Positions 8,724-16,670 of a DNA stretch of 32,598 nucleotides are shown in pieces. A program made the translations under genes and the position numbers. The DNA comes from Sedimentisphaerales bacterium (GTDB lineage Bacteria; Planctomycetota; Phycisphaerae; Sedimentisphaerales; Anaerobacaceae). Positions within the stretch are counted from its first letter, which is position 1; each line of letters begins with the position of its first letter. The notes beneath the pieces were generated by a model. That model saw only the letters and a list, made by a program, of their open reading frames with translations, did not search any database and was not told where the DNA came from. The DNA lies in assembly GCA_029907605.1 (NCBI GenBank), contig JARYLO010000017.1:1-32598 (forward strand). The letters run 5' to 3'.

Positions 8724-10052
8724 ATGACCATCTACAATCTTGTCAGCCTTGCGGGGATATTCATACTGGCAGCTATCTGCTGGGCATTATCTACCAATCA
8801 TAGATTGATCAATTGGCGGGTAGTCGTAGGTGGCATAGGCATACAATTACTGGTGGGCCTGCTCGTCTTTAGGGCTGGGATCGGTGTAAGGGCCTTCTAC
8901 ATACTCAACGACGGGCTGATAGCAATACTGGAAAGGGCATCCGAAGGGACCAGGTTCGTCTTTGGGCCATTAGCCGTACCGTCAGGCCAGGCTGGTTCCT
9001 TGGGTTTTATACTGGCCTTCCAAGGCCTCCCGACCATCATATTCTTCTCTGCATTGATAGCCATCTTGTACCACATCGGCCTGATGCAGCTTCTGATAAG
9101 GTCCTTTGCATACTGTTTTCATAGATTACTACGTGTCTCAGGGGCAGAGTCACTGGTTGCTGCCAGTAACATCTTCGTAGGTGTGGAGTCGGTCCTGACC
9201 GTGCGACCGTATCTGGCAGAGATGACACGGTCAGAGCTCTGCACCGTTTTGACCGCAGGCATGGCAACCGTTGCATCGAATGTGCTTGCAATATATGTGA
9301 TCACCCTAAAGGGTCAGTTCCCTGCCATAGCAGGCCACATCGTCTCTGCCTCCATCCTGTCCGCACCTGCAGCCATAGTGGCCTCGAAACTCATCTGGCC
9401 AGAGGATGGCCGGCCAAGGACCATGGGAATCCAGGCAGAACCCTTTGTCCCAGAACAACAAGGCCTTTTTGAATCCATCATAAATGGGGCCAACGCAGGG
9501 GTGAGGATGGTCGTAGGCATTGTTGCCCTTCTAATAGCCGTGTTGGGCCTCGTCTCGGTAATAGACCTGGGCCTTACAAGGCTTGGTCATCTGATAGGGC
9601 TAAGGTCTGCAGGTGGAGGGGCATTGTCGTTGAAGGGACTTTGTGCATGCCTATTCTATCCATTGACGATCATAGTGGGTGTGCCGTTGTCCGACGCATG
9701 GCAGATAGCAAGGATCATCGGCCAAAGGCTGATAGTCACGGAGGTCCCTGCATATCAGGAACTTGCGACGGTCCTGGCAAATGGACTACTGCACTATCCT
9801 CAAAGGTCTGCAGTGATTGCCACCTACGCCCTCTGCGGCTTTGCCCACCTGGCCTCTATCGCCATATTCGCAGGCGGTATCTCTGCCATTGCCCCAAACA
9901 GGACAGCAGATGTCGCGCGTGTCTCACTGAGGGCACTTGTTGCTGCCGCTATCGCCTGCATGATGACCGCCGCTGTTGCAGGGGCCTTCTTTACAGGTGA
10001 CTCCATCTTATTTGGCAGGCCAGGTGTGGATGGATTGGCCAACCTTCATTAG
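8724..10052 (+). CDS. Concentrative nucleoside transporter (CNT/NupC family)
   Basis: Product of 442 aa, with about ten hydrophobic segments over its length. CNT hallmarks are the N-terminal helices with NWRVVVGGIGIQLLVGLLV, the re-entrant FGPLA and FQGLPTIIFFSALIAILYHIGLMQ, and the motif GAESLVAASNIFVGVESVLTV with EMTRSELCTVLTAGMATVASNVLAIYV, which forms the nucleoside and cation site. The C-terminal half has GANAGVRMVVGIVALLIAVLGL and the closing CGFAHLASIAIFAGGISAIAPNR. It imports nucleosides using a Na+ or H+ gradient across the inner membrane. DeoC, encoded in the opposing operon, would degrade the deoxyribose 1-/5-phosphate arising from such nucleosides. No clear Shine-Dalgarno precedes the ATG, so it may rely on coupling from the upstream gene. 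Confidence 0.9.
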   Translation: MTIYNLVSLAGIFILAAICWALSTNHRLINWRVVVGGIGIQLLVGLLVFRAGIGVRAFYILNDGLIAILERASEGTRFVFGPLAVPSGQAGSLGFILAFQGLPTIIFFSALIAILYHIGLMQLLIRSFAYCFHRLLRVSGAESLVAASNIFVGVESVLTVRPYLAEMTRSELCTVLTAGMATVASNVLAIYVITLKGQFPAIAGHIVSASILSAPAAIVASKLIWPEDGRPRTMGIQAEPFVPEQQGLFESIINGANAGVRMVVGIVALLIAVLGLVSVIDLGLTRLGHLIGLRSAGGGALSLKGLCACLFYPLTIIVGVPLSDAWQIARIIGQRLIVTEVPAYQELATVLANGLLHYPQRSAVIATYALCGFAHLASIAIFAGGISAIAPNRTADVARVSLRALVAAAIACMMTAAVAGAFFTGDSILFGRPGVDGLANLH

Positions 10053-11532
10053 CTTTGTCGCATACTTGGTAGCAATGTTGGCCTTGGGGGTCAGGTTCTG
10101 GTCGAGCGGCCAGACCCAGGAAGGCTATCTCCTAGGGGACCGTAAGCTCGGCTCTTGGGTGACTGCCATATCTGCCGAGGCATCAGATATGAGCGGCTGG
10201 CTGCTTCTGGCCCTGCCTGGTACCGTGTACCTGCACGGGCCATCGGAGGGCTGGATAGCAATAGGGCTGATCGTAGGTACATATCTCAATTGGCGACTAG
10301 TTGCAGCGAGGCTGCGTGTTTATACCGAACAGACAGGCACCCTTACCCTGCCTGCATTCCTGGCCAGGCGGTTTGGGGACAGGACAGGTCTGATACAGGG
10401 ATTGGCTGCAGGACTGATCGTGCTGTTCTTTACGATCTATAGTGCCAGCGGTATGGTCGCCACTGGCAGGCTACTTGAATCGGTCTTTGGATTGCCGTAC
10501 AGATGGGCGGTGCTGCTGGGTGGTGGGGTGGTGATTGCATACACCTTCCTCGGTGGATACCTGGCGGTCTGTTGGACGGACCTGTTCCAGGGCATGCTGA
10601 TAATCGTAACATTGGTCTTGCTGCCTTTCTTTGCATTCCAGAAGGCAGGGGGTGTAGAGGGCATAATGTCGGCCATGGCGGCCAGGAACCTCAATCCAGG
10701 CCTGATTCCGATTGGAAAAGGCCTGCCTGTCCTGGCGGTGCTTTCCAGTGCCGCATGGGGCCTGGGCTACTTCGGCCAACCGCACATACTGGCCAGGTTC
10801 ATGAGCATAAGGTCGGTTGGTGAACTACGCAGATCCATCCGGATCGCGATGGTCTGGGTGACCATAGCATTGAGTGCCGCTGTAATCATTGGCCTGATCG
10901 GTATCGGCCTTTTTGCAGACCTACCAACTGGAGGACACGAGAAGGTCACGATCTACCTGATCCAGGAGGTCACGTCCAGGTATGTTCAAGGGATACTGCT
11001 AGCGGCCATACTGGCTGCGATCATGTCTACCATAGACTCACAACTGCTTGTATCTGCCTCATCCCTATCTGAGGATATATACTGCAGGTTCTTCCGCAGG
11101 GATTCGGGATTGCGTTATGTTGGTCTGGTCAGTCGCATATCTGTCATATGCATAGCAATAGTGGCAATCATCTTGGCCATGCCAAAGGATAGTCTCATAC
11201 TGCAGATCGTTGCATATGCCTGGGCAGGATTTGGTGCAACCTTTGGGCCTGTGATCCTATTTGCACTCTTCTGCAGAGACACCACCTATCCTGCAGTGTG
11301 CGCAGGGATGGTGGCTGGCGCTGCCACGGTGATCATATGGCGGAATTGCGGCCTAGGCACGATCATGTATGAGATCGTCCCAGGTTTTTTAGCAAACTGT
11401 CTGCTGATAGGATTGATCAACCTGTTTTGCAAACAAAAAGATCCAGAGATACTGGACACATTCGATCAGGTAACAAGGATGGTCCGCAACAAGAGGGACT
11501 CAAAGCCCCAACCTACATCGCAGGTGGTATAG
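10030..11532 (+). CDS. putP: Sodium/proline symporter of the SSS family (PutP-like)
   Basis: Product of 500 aa with about 13 hydrophobic segments. PutP-type motifs are YLLGDRKLGSWVTAISAEAS with DMSGWLLLALPG, the sugar/solute symporter signature region GGGVVIAYTFLGGYLAVCWTDLFQG, GLGYFGQPHILARFMSIRS, and TVDSQ-type residues in the segment IMSTIDSQLLVSASSLSEDIY that help form the Na+ site. It takes up L-proline with Na+ as carbon/nitrogen source or osmolyte; within SSS the exact substrate cannot be fixed from motifs. ATG 10030 is chosen because the protein then begins MDWPTFISFVAYL as in PutP. A longer in-frame start at 9976 would overlap the nucleoside transporter further. The chosen start already overlaps it by 23 bp, so translation is probably coupled. 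Its 3' end overlaps the convergent exonuclease gene by 33 bp. Confidence 0.88.
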   Translation: MDWPTFISFVAYLVAMLALGVRFWSSGQTQEGYLLGDRKLGSWVTAISAEASDMSGWLLLALPGTVYLHGPSEGWIAIGLIVGTYLNWRLVAARLRVYTEQTGTLTLPAFLARRFGDRTGLIQGLAAGLIVLFFTIYSASGMVATGRLLESVFGLPYRWAVLLGGGVVIAYTFLGGYLAVCWTDLFQGMLIIVTLVLLPFFAFQKAGGVEGIMSAMAARNLNPGLIPIGKGLPVLAVLSSAAWGLGYFGQPHILARFMSIRSVGELRRSIRIAMVWVTIALSAAVIIGLIGIGLFADLPTGGHEKVTIYLIQEVTSRYVQGILLAAILAAIMSTIDSQLLVSASSLSEDIYCRFFRRDSGLRYVGLVSRISVICIAIVAIILAMPKDSLILQIVAYAWAGFGATFGPVILFALFCRDTTYPAVCAGMVAGAATVIIWRNCGLGTIMYEIVPGFLANCLLIGLINLFCKQKDPEILDTFDQVTRMVRNKRDSKPQPTSQVV

Positions 11533-11988
11533 GTTCAGGACATCCTCTCTATTGTACCCCAGCAGTAGCCCAAGGGCCTCAGTGTCGCCACCCCGCACAT
11601 AACGCCACCACAGTTCTATGGCCATCCTGCCATCCACATCGGCAGTCTGCCTGGCTATCCCAAGCTGCCTCTCCACTGCCTTCAGTCCACCCTTCAGACC
11701 ACGTCTCCAACAATGATACATCAGGTCTGTATGCATGAACATGGACCTGAGGTCCAGCCCCACCTTTGCCCTGATAAAGGGCAGGTCGAATCGAGCCCCA
11801 TTGTACGTATAGATGTGACCTGCCGGCCGCAGGATGCCTAGAAGGTTCTCGGCGGTGATCTGGTCGCCTATCAACTGGAAGAAATGATAAGGCTGGGGAT
11901 CGGCCAATGCCACGCCCACAACGGTCAGTTCTGCATAGGCTTGCCAGATACCAGTGGTTTCTATGTCCAGGTAGGCATCAAAGGTCAT
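11500..11988 (-). CDS. YprB-like ribonuclease H-fold 3'-5' exonuclease
   Basis: Product of 162 aa with the DEDD exonuclease arrangement. Motif I is YLDIETTGI (D8, E10), motif II is YNGARFDLPFI, and motif III is GYNREDVLNLY, a Y-x-x-x-D layout of the DEDDy type. This matches the RNase_H_2/YprB family, whose substrate is not established. It is the last gene of the nine-gene run from rpmE, four bases after scpB. Its 3' end runs 33 bp into the convergent symporter gene, and no terminator hairpin lies between them, so antisense read-through in both directions is likely. Confidence 0.85.
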   Translation of the reverse strand: MTFDAYLDIETTGIWQAYAELTVVGVALADPQPYHFFQLIGDQITAENLLGILRPAGHIYTYNGARFDLPFIRAKVGLDLRSMFMHTDLMYHCWRRGLKGGLKAVERQLGIARQTADVDGRMAIELWWRYVRGGDTEALGLLLGYNREDVLNLYHLRCRLGL

Positions 11989-11992
11989 CTAT

Positions 11993-12613
11993 CTATGGAG
12001 CACCTTGCTCCTTGGGCCTCTTGAGTTCCTCTATGCTAGGCAGGTCCTCAAGGGAATTGAGCCCAAAGACCTCCAGGAACCTCTTTGTCGTGCCATATTG
12101 AAGTGGCCTTCCGATCACCTCCGCCCTTCCGACGATCTTTACCAGTCCCTTTGCCATCAGGCTCCTGATGACCTCCCCACAGGCCACGCCCCTTATCGCC
12201 TCGATCTGGGCCCTGATTATGGGTTGCTTGTATGCGATTATGGCCAATGTCTCCAAGGCTGCAGGAGTGAGTTTGTGATCCTCCCTGACACGGGCAAGCC
12301 TTCGCAGATATACATTGTATTCGGGCAATGTCAAGAATTGCAGGCCCCCAGCAATCCTCTCAATCCTGAAGGCATGGCCATGCGCCTGGTATCTTTGATT
12401 GAGGGCATCCACCGCAGAATTGACCTGCTTGCTCGTCAGACCTGTTATGGAGGCGATACGGCTTACTGGTATGGGTTCATCACTGGCGAATAAGATGGCC
12501 TCTATGACCGACTCGATCTGCTGGGAGCTGGCATCAGAAAGGCTGGGTTCCGCCTGCGGCCCCTTGTCCTGGTCATCACAAGTAACCTGCTGTGGAACTA
12601 CAATCTCTTCCAT
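11993..12613 (-). CDS. scpB: Segregation and condensation protein B
   Basis: Product of 206 aa, the usual length. Two winged-helix domains are visible: the first at about 33-110 (IESVIEAILFASDEPIPVSRIA with GLTSKQVNSAVDALNQRY), the second at about 115-190 (KLTPAALETLAIIAYKQPIIRAQIEAIRG, SLMAKGLVKIVGRAEVIGRPLQYGTTKRFLEVFGL). The ALETLAIIAYKQP and GRPLQYGTT strings are strong ScpB signatures. ScpB binds the ScpA kleisin bridging the SMC heads. The first 16 bases overlap the end of the upstream Nif3-family gene. The acidic, Q-rich N-terminal 30 residues are a variable tail. scpA, often adjacent, is not in this window. Confidence 0.95.
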   Translation of the reverse strand: MEEIVVPQQVTCDDQDKGPQAEPSLSDASSQQIESVIEAILFASDEPIPVSRIASITGLTSKQVNSAVDALNQRYQAHGHAFRIERIAGGLQFLTLPEYNVYLRRLARVREDHKLTPAALETLAIIAYKQPIIRAQIEAIRGVACGEVIRSLMAKGLVKIVGRAEVIGRPLQYGTTKRFLEVFGLNSLEDLPSIEELKRPKEQGAP

Positions 12614-13710
12614 ACAAACGGGTCTGCATCCTTCTTGCTAAGGACCACCTCCACAGATGGCAAGGCACGCCCCAGACCTTGCACCAGAGGTCGCAACGCA
12701 AATCGCTCTGAAACACTGTGTCCCAGGCACACGGCAGTCATACCTGCCTCCTGACAGGCCAAGGCCTGGTGGTGTTTGAGCTCACCTGTTACATACAACT
12801 GGCAACCTGCAGCTATGGCATTGGCAAAAAGCCTATCGCATGCACCTGCGCATACCGCTGCCTTACTGATCATACGCTGTCTGCCATTGACAATGCCGGC
12901 CACCTTTGCGCCTGTGGTCCTCTTGATCCTGGAGAGGATCTGGCCTATTGGGGTCGGCTTGGCGAGCCTGCCCAACCTGCCCAGTCCGAGCCTGGCTGAG
13001 GGATCGTAGTGGCGAAATACATCAAATGCAGGCATCTGGTATGGATGGGCCTTGCGCATAGCTGCAATGACGGCCGCCAAGTCCTCGGACTTCACAACGG
13101 TCTCCAGCCTGACCTCCTGGACCCTCTCCAACCTTCCAATCGAACCGATGGCAGGCCTGGCCCCCTCAAGCGGCATGAATGTACCGGTGCCTGTGACCTG
13201 AAAGCCGCAGTGGGAATATGGTCCTATGTGACCTGCACCTGCCTTGTACATGGCATCTGCCACCTTATCTGCATGCTCAACAGGCACGAACGTCACCACC
13301 TTGTATCTTGGCCCTGCTGAGTCCTCGACATAATCGCCCAATGGCTCCACATACACCAGCCCTATGGCCTGTGCCAGTGCATCGTTGATCCCGCCTTGGA
13401 TCACATCAAGGCATGTATGTATGGAATAGACCGCGATCCCACTGCGTATGAGCTCATAATGCAATCCTGTTGGACCAGATGCAGTGATCTGCTTGAGGCC
13501 ATCCCAGATCACAGGGTGATACGATAGGATCATCTCCGCCTCGGCCTCCTTTGCCTCCTGCAAGACCGCAGAGGTTATGTCAATGGTAACAAGGACCTTC
13601 CTAACCGAGGCCTCAGGATCGCCTATGAGCAGACCTACATTGTCCCAAGACTGGGCCAGTGCCTTTGGGTAAAGCCGCAAAAGTATATCTACTATCTCAC
13701 GGACCTTCAT
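12598..13710 (-). CDS. Nif3-like dinuclear metal centre protein with PII-like insert
   Basis: Product of 370 aa from ATG 13710 (MKVREIVDIL); a GTG four codons upstream at 13722 is possible. N-terminal features are AQSWDNVGLLIGDP, SYHPVIWDGLK (metal His) and YSIHTCLDVIQGGINDALA (His/Asp). The C-terminal half has CLGHSVSERFALRPL (His/Glu), completing the two-metal site. The middle (about 135-240) with YKVVTFVPVEHADKVADAMYKAGAGHIGPYSHC is the PII/CutA-like insert seen in the longer Nif3 members, which explains the length over the ~250 aa short form. The family is often labelled GTP cyclohydrolase I type 2, but that activity is not generally established. It overlaps pabC by 14 bp and scpB by 16 bp. 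Confidence 0.9.
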   Translation of the reverse strand: MKVREIVDILLRLYPKALAQSWDNVGLLIGDPEASVRKVLVTIDITSAVLQEAKEAEAEMILSYHPVIWDGLKQITASGPTGLHYELIRSGIAVYSIHTCLDVIQGGINDALAQAIGLVYVEPLGDYVEDSAGPRYKVVTFVPVEHADKVADAMYKAGAGHIGPYSHCGFQVTGTGTFMPLEGARPAIGSIGRLERVQEVRLETVVKSEDLAAVIAAMRKAHPYQMPAFDVFRHYDPSARLGLGRLGRLAKPTPIGQILSRIKRTTGAKVAGIVNGRQRMISKAAVCAGACDRLFANAIAAGCQLYVTGELKHHQALACQEAGMTAVCLGHSVSERFALRPLVQGLGRALPSVEVVLSKKDADPFVWKRL

Positions 13711-14566
13711 GTCCCTTGCCACAATACCTATCTATCTCTCGATCAAAACCAGCAAGCATCTGCCTTGCCACAGGCCCTACCTTGCCATCAGCAACGGTAT
13801 GCCTCTCTACTGCTATTACAGGCATTACCCGCATGATCACATTGGTCAGAAAGACCTCTTCGGCAGACAAGAGGTCGTCAATGGTCAGACGCCTCTCTGT
13901 CAGCTCCATACACTGATCCGAGGCGACCCTTGCAACCACCTTCCTTGCAATACCAGGCAAGACAGGCGTAGACAATGGTGGCGTCAGGAGCCTGCCAGAA
14001 CAGACCAAAAACACATTGCTGACACACCCCTCGGCCAGCGACCCATCGGGGGTAAACCAGAGGGCCTCGGCGGCACCTGCCTGATGTGCAAGTCTCAAGG
14101 CCAACATCCTGGCCATGTAGCTGGTGGACTTGTGGCCGGTCAGTGGATCTGAAGGATTCTGTCTATAGGGGCAGAGGATGACCTTGATACCCTTCTGATA
14201 ATATGCAGTTGGGTAGGTCTCAAGGGCAGTGGCGGCGACCAATATCGTCGGTCTCCTGACCTGATCATCTGCATAGATAGAACCGCTGGTCACCGTCAGC
14301 CTGCACCTTGCATCCTTAAGGTTGTTCGCCCGCAGGACCTGGCCTATGGCATCTGCCAAGAAATCACGCTCCACCTCAAGGCCCATCCCAAGCCTCTTGG
14401 CACTGGAGAACAGCCGATCCAGATGGTCCTCCAGCATAAAGACCCTATGGTTACAGACCCGCATGGTCTCAAAAAGCCCAGAGCCGTACAAGAGACCCCC
14501 GTCGTTGGCAGGCACTGCTGCGTCCTGTTCATCCACTAATCGATCGTTCAAGAAGACCTTTGCCAT
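13697..14566 (-). CDS. pabC: Aminodeoxychorismate lyase, PLP class IV aminotransferase fold
   Basis: Product of 289 aa. Fold IV signatures are VFLNDRLVDEQDAAVPANDGGLLYGSGLFETMRV at the start, the PLP lysine region TGHKSTSYMARMLA and EALWFTPDGSLAEGCVSNVFLV, which positions the cofactor. Class IV also contains branched-chain and D-amino acid aminotransferases, which cannot be separated by motif alone. Adjacency to pabB (three bases after its stop) favours 4-amino-4-deoxychorismate lyase, which releases pyruvate to give p-aminobenzoate for folate. The nearest ilv genes are on the opposite strand about 5 kb away. Confidence 0.8.
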   Translation of the reverse strand: MAKVFLNDRLVDEQDAAVPANDGGLLYGSGLFETMRVCNHRVFMLEDHLDRLFSSAKRLGMGLEVERDFLADAIGQVLRANNLKDARCRLTVTSGSIYADDQVRRPTILVAATALETYPTAYYQKGIKVILCPYRQNPSDPLTGHKSTSYMARMLALRLAHQAGAAEALWFTPDGSLAEGCVSNVFLVCSGRLLTPPLSTPVLPGIARKVVARVASDQCMELTERRLTIDDLLSAEEVFLTNVIMRVMPVIAVERHTVADGKVGPVARQMLAGFDREIDRYCGKGHEGP

Positions 14567-14569
14567 CGC

Positions 14570-15985
14570 CTAAACACCCCCAAGCCAAGTCAACAACGCC
14601 CTGGCCTTGCTAAGGGTCTCCTGGTACTCTGCCAATGGATCCGAATCTGCAACTATACCACCGCCTACCTGTATGAAGGCCATATCGTCGATGATGATAG
14701 CCGTCCTTATGGCCATGTTCAAGCTCACATTGCCATCCAGCCCTACATACCCTATACCGCCCGTGTATATCCCCCTGGCAGTAGGTTCAAGCCCCGCTAT
14801 GACCTCCATTGCCATTAGCTTTGGCGCGCCAGTGACAGAGCCGCCAGGGAACGTGGCCTTCAAGACATCTGCAAACCCCTTGTCCGGCGAAAGCCTTCCC
14901 TTGATCACTGCAACGGCATGGTAGACCGTCTGATAGACCTCTATCATCCTTTCCACAGGTACATACCTGGTACCTGGTATGCAGACCCTGGCCAGGTCAT
15001 TTCGCTCCAGGTCCACTATCATCGCCAGCTCTGCCTTCTCCTTTTCACTGCTAATCAACTCCACAAATCCCATTTGGTCGGCCTCTATACTGGCCTTGTC
15101 CTGGCCGGTCAGCCTAGGCCTTGTACCCTTTATGGGCCTTGTCTCTATCCAACCATCACTGATCCTCAGGAACAGCTCTGGCGATGTACAGACAATCTGA
15201 TATGGCGGCCAATCCAGGTAGGCAGAATAAGGGCTTGGGTTGAATCGATTCTGCCAGCAGAATAGGTCTATGGCCCTGCCATAGAAAGGTATGTCAAACC
15301 TCTGCGAAAAGTTGACCTGGTATACATCACCATCCACTATCCTTCGCTTGATCTGGCAGACCGCATCTAGGTAATGAGCCTTGCTCATGTTCGACCGGAC
15401 CTCTTGCATGGCCTGAGGACCACAAGGCCTGGAATTGCAGATATCTGCCTTGTGCAACAGCCGGTAAAGGCCATCAAGTTTGCTGGAGGCAGGCTCATCC
15501 CCAGGGATCTCCAAGGCGATCAGCCATGCCTGACAATCTAGGTGATCGTAGGCGATCAGCCTATCATAAAGGCCAATGGCTATGGCAGGCATGCCTAGGT
15601 CGTCTAGCCTGTGCGGTCTGACCTGCTCTATGGACCTTGCAAGGTCGTAGCTAAGGAAACCCATCCAACCGCCACAGAAGATCCCCTTTGGCAGTGATAT
15701 CTCAGGATTGCAGGACAGCCGCCAGCTACTCAATGTCTGATCAAGCAGGGCCAGGGCATCGTGCTTGCCTGGTTTGACCTCAAGCCTCGCAATGGGCCAT
15801 GCCGACCAGTAGCTGAACCTATCTGGTCCAAACCTGGCAGGATTTCCGCCCAGGATACAAGGATAAGGCAGGTCCGCAAAGATCCGGCTGAGGCCTTCTA
15901 GGTCTGGCTGGCACTGGATCGACCTTGCGCGCAGGCCACATACCCTCTGACCTGAGAAGGCCATACCGGTAGCCACATGGGCCAT
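14570..15985 (-). CDS. pabB: Aminodeoxychorismate synthase component I
   Basis: Product of 471 aa of the chorismate-utilising family. The C-terminal catalytic domain (about 205-470) carries YQVNFSQRF, PYSAYLDW, SPELFLRI, ETRPIKGTRPR, MIVDLERNDLARV and the Mg/chorismate motif GGSVTGAPKLMAMEVI. The lysine in PIKGT is the residue that distinguishes PabB from anthranilate synthase TrpE (PIAGT). The enzyme aminates chorismate to 4-amino-4-deoxychorismate with ammonia from PabA. No PabA/TrpG glutamine amidotransferase gene is in the window, so it must be elsewhere. It sits one base after deoC and three before pabC. The usual R in GAPKxRAME is replaced by M here (GAPKLMAME). Confidence 0.92.
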   Translation of the reverse strand: MAHVATGMAFSGQRVCGLRARSIQCQPDLEGLSRIFADLPYPCILGGNPARFGPDRFSYWSAWPIARLEVKPGKHDALALLDQTLSSWRLSCNPEISLPKGIFCGGWMGFLSYDLARSIEQVRPHRLDDLGMPAIAIGLYDRLIAYDHLDCQAWLIALEIPGDEPASSKLDGLYRLLHKADICNSRPCGPQAMQEVRSNMSKAHYLDAVCQIKRRIVDGDVYQVNFSQRFDIPFYGRAIDLFCWQNRFNPSPYSAYLDWPPYQIVCTSPELFLRISDGWIETRPIKGTRPRLTGQDKASIEADQMGFVELISSEKEKAELAMIVDLERNDLARVCIPGTRYVPVERMIEVYQTVYHAVAVIKGRLSPDKGFADVLKATFPGGSVTGAPKLMAMEVIAGLEPTARGIYTGGIGYVGLDGNVSLNMAIRTAIIIDDMAFIQVGGGIVADSDPLAEYQETLSKARALLTWLGGV

Positions 15986-15986
15986 A

Positions 15987-16670
15987 CTACCTACCTGCCA
16001 GCTCCTGCATGATCTGGACCGCAGAGGAGGTACCTATCCTATCTGCCCCTGCCTCCAGCATGGCCAAGGCCTTTTCGAGGGTAGATATCCCGCCAGATGC
16101 CTTTATCTTGCAGTTCGGGGCCTCTGACTTTAGCAATGCCACATCCTCTACCGTTGCCCCTCCTGCAGGATGAAGACCTGTAGAGGTCTTTATGAAATCC
16201 ACACCAGCCATCTGAGCTACCCTGCATGCGAACCTCTTCTGTTCGTTAGTTAGGGCAGCGGTCTCTATGATGACCTTCAGGATCACCGATGGCCTCATGG
16301 CCCTGCAGACCCTCATGACCGACCTGAGCTGTGCCAGTATGTACTTACTATCCCCCTCAACTATGGCTGCAAGGTCCGCAACCATGTCCACCTCGTCTGC
16401 ACCCTCGAATATGGCCTGTCTGACATTGGCGACCTTGACCTCTGTGGACGATGCCCCTAGGGGGAAGTCCACCACCGTCACGGCCTTCACGCCCGTCCCC
16501 TGGAGCTTGTCAGCCGCAAGGTCTATCCACCTAGAGTTGATGCAGACCCCATGGAATCCGTACTCAATCGCCTGTTCGCAGTGCCTTTCTATCTGGTCGC
16601 CAGTGGCGGTAGGCAGCAACAATGTATGTTCTATGGCTGCGGCCAAGGTCTTCTGATCGATCCTAAGCAT
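15987..16670 (-). CDS. deoC: Deoxyribose-phosphate aldolase
   Basis: Product of 227 aa, a complete TIM-barrel class I aldolase. Key residues are K161 in VDFIKTSTGLHPAG (Schiff-base lysine), K190 in CKIKASGGIST (proton relay) and the DFPLGASSTEVKV and GADEVDMV strands. It splits 2-deoxy-D-ribose 5-phosphate into acetaldehyde and glyceraldehyde 3-phosphate, the last step of deoxynucleoside catabolism. Its ATG lies eight bases inside the end of the upstream kinase/NDT-like gene, so the two are likely translationally coupled. The nucleoside transporter of the opposing gene set could supply the pathway. Confidence 0.96.
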   Translation of the reverse strand: MLRIDQKTLAAAIEHTLLLPTATGDQIERHCEQAIEYGFHGVCINSRWIDLAADKLQGTGVKAVTVVDFPLGASSTEVKVANVRQAIFEGADEVDMVADLAAIVEGDSKYILAQLRSVMRVCRAMRPSVILKVIIETAALTNEQKRFACRVAQMAGVDFIKTSTGLHPAGGATVEDVALLKSEAPNCKIKASGGISTLEKALAMLEAGADRIGTSSAVQIMQELAGR

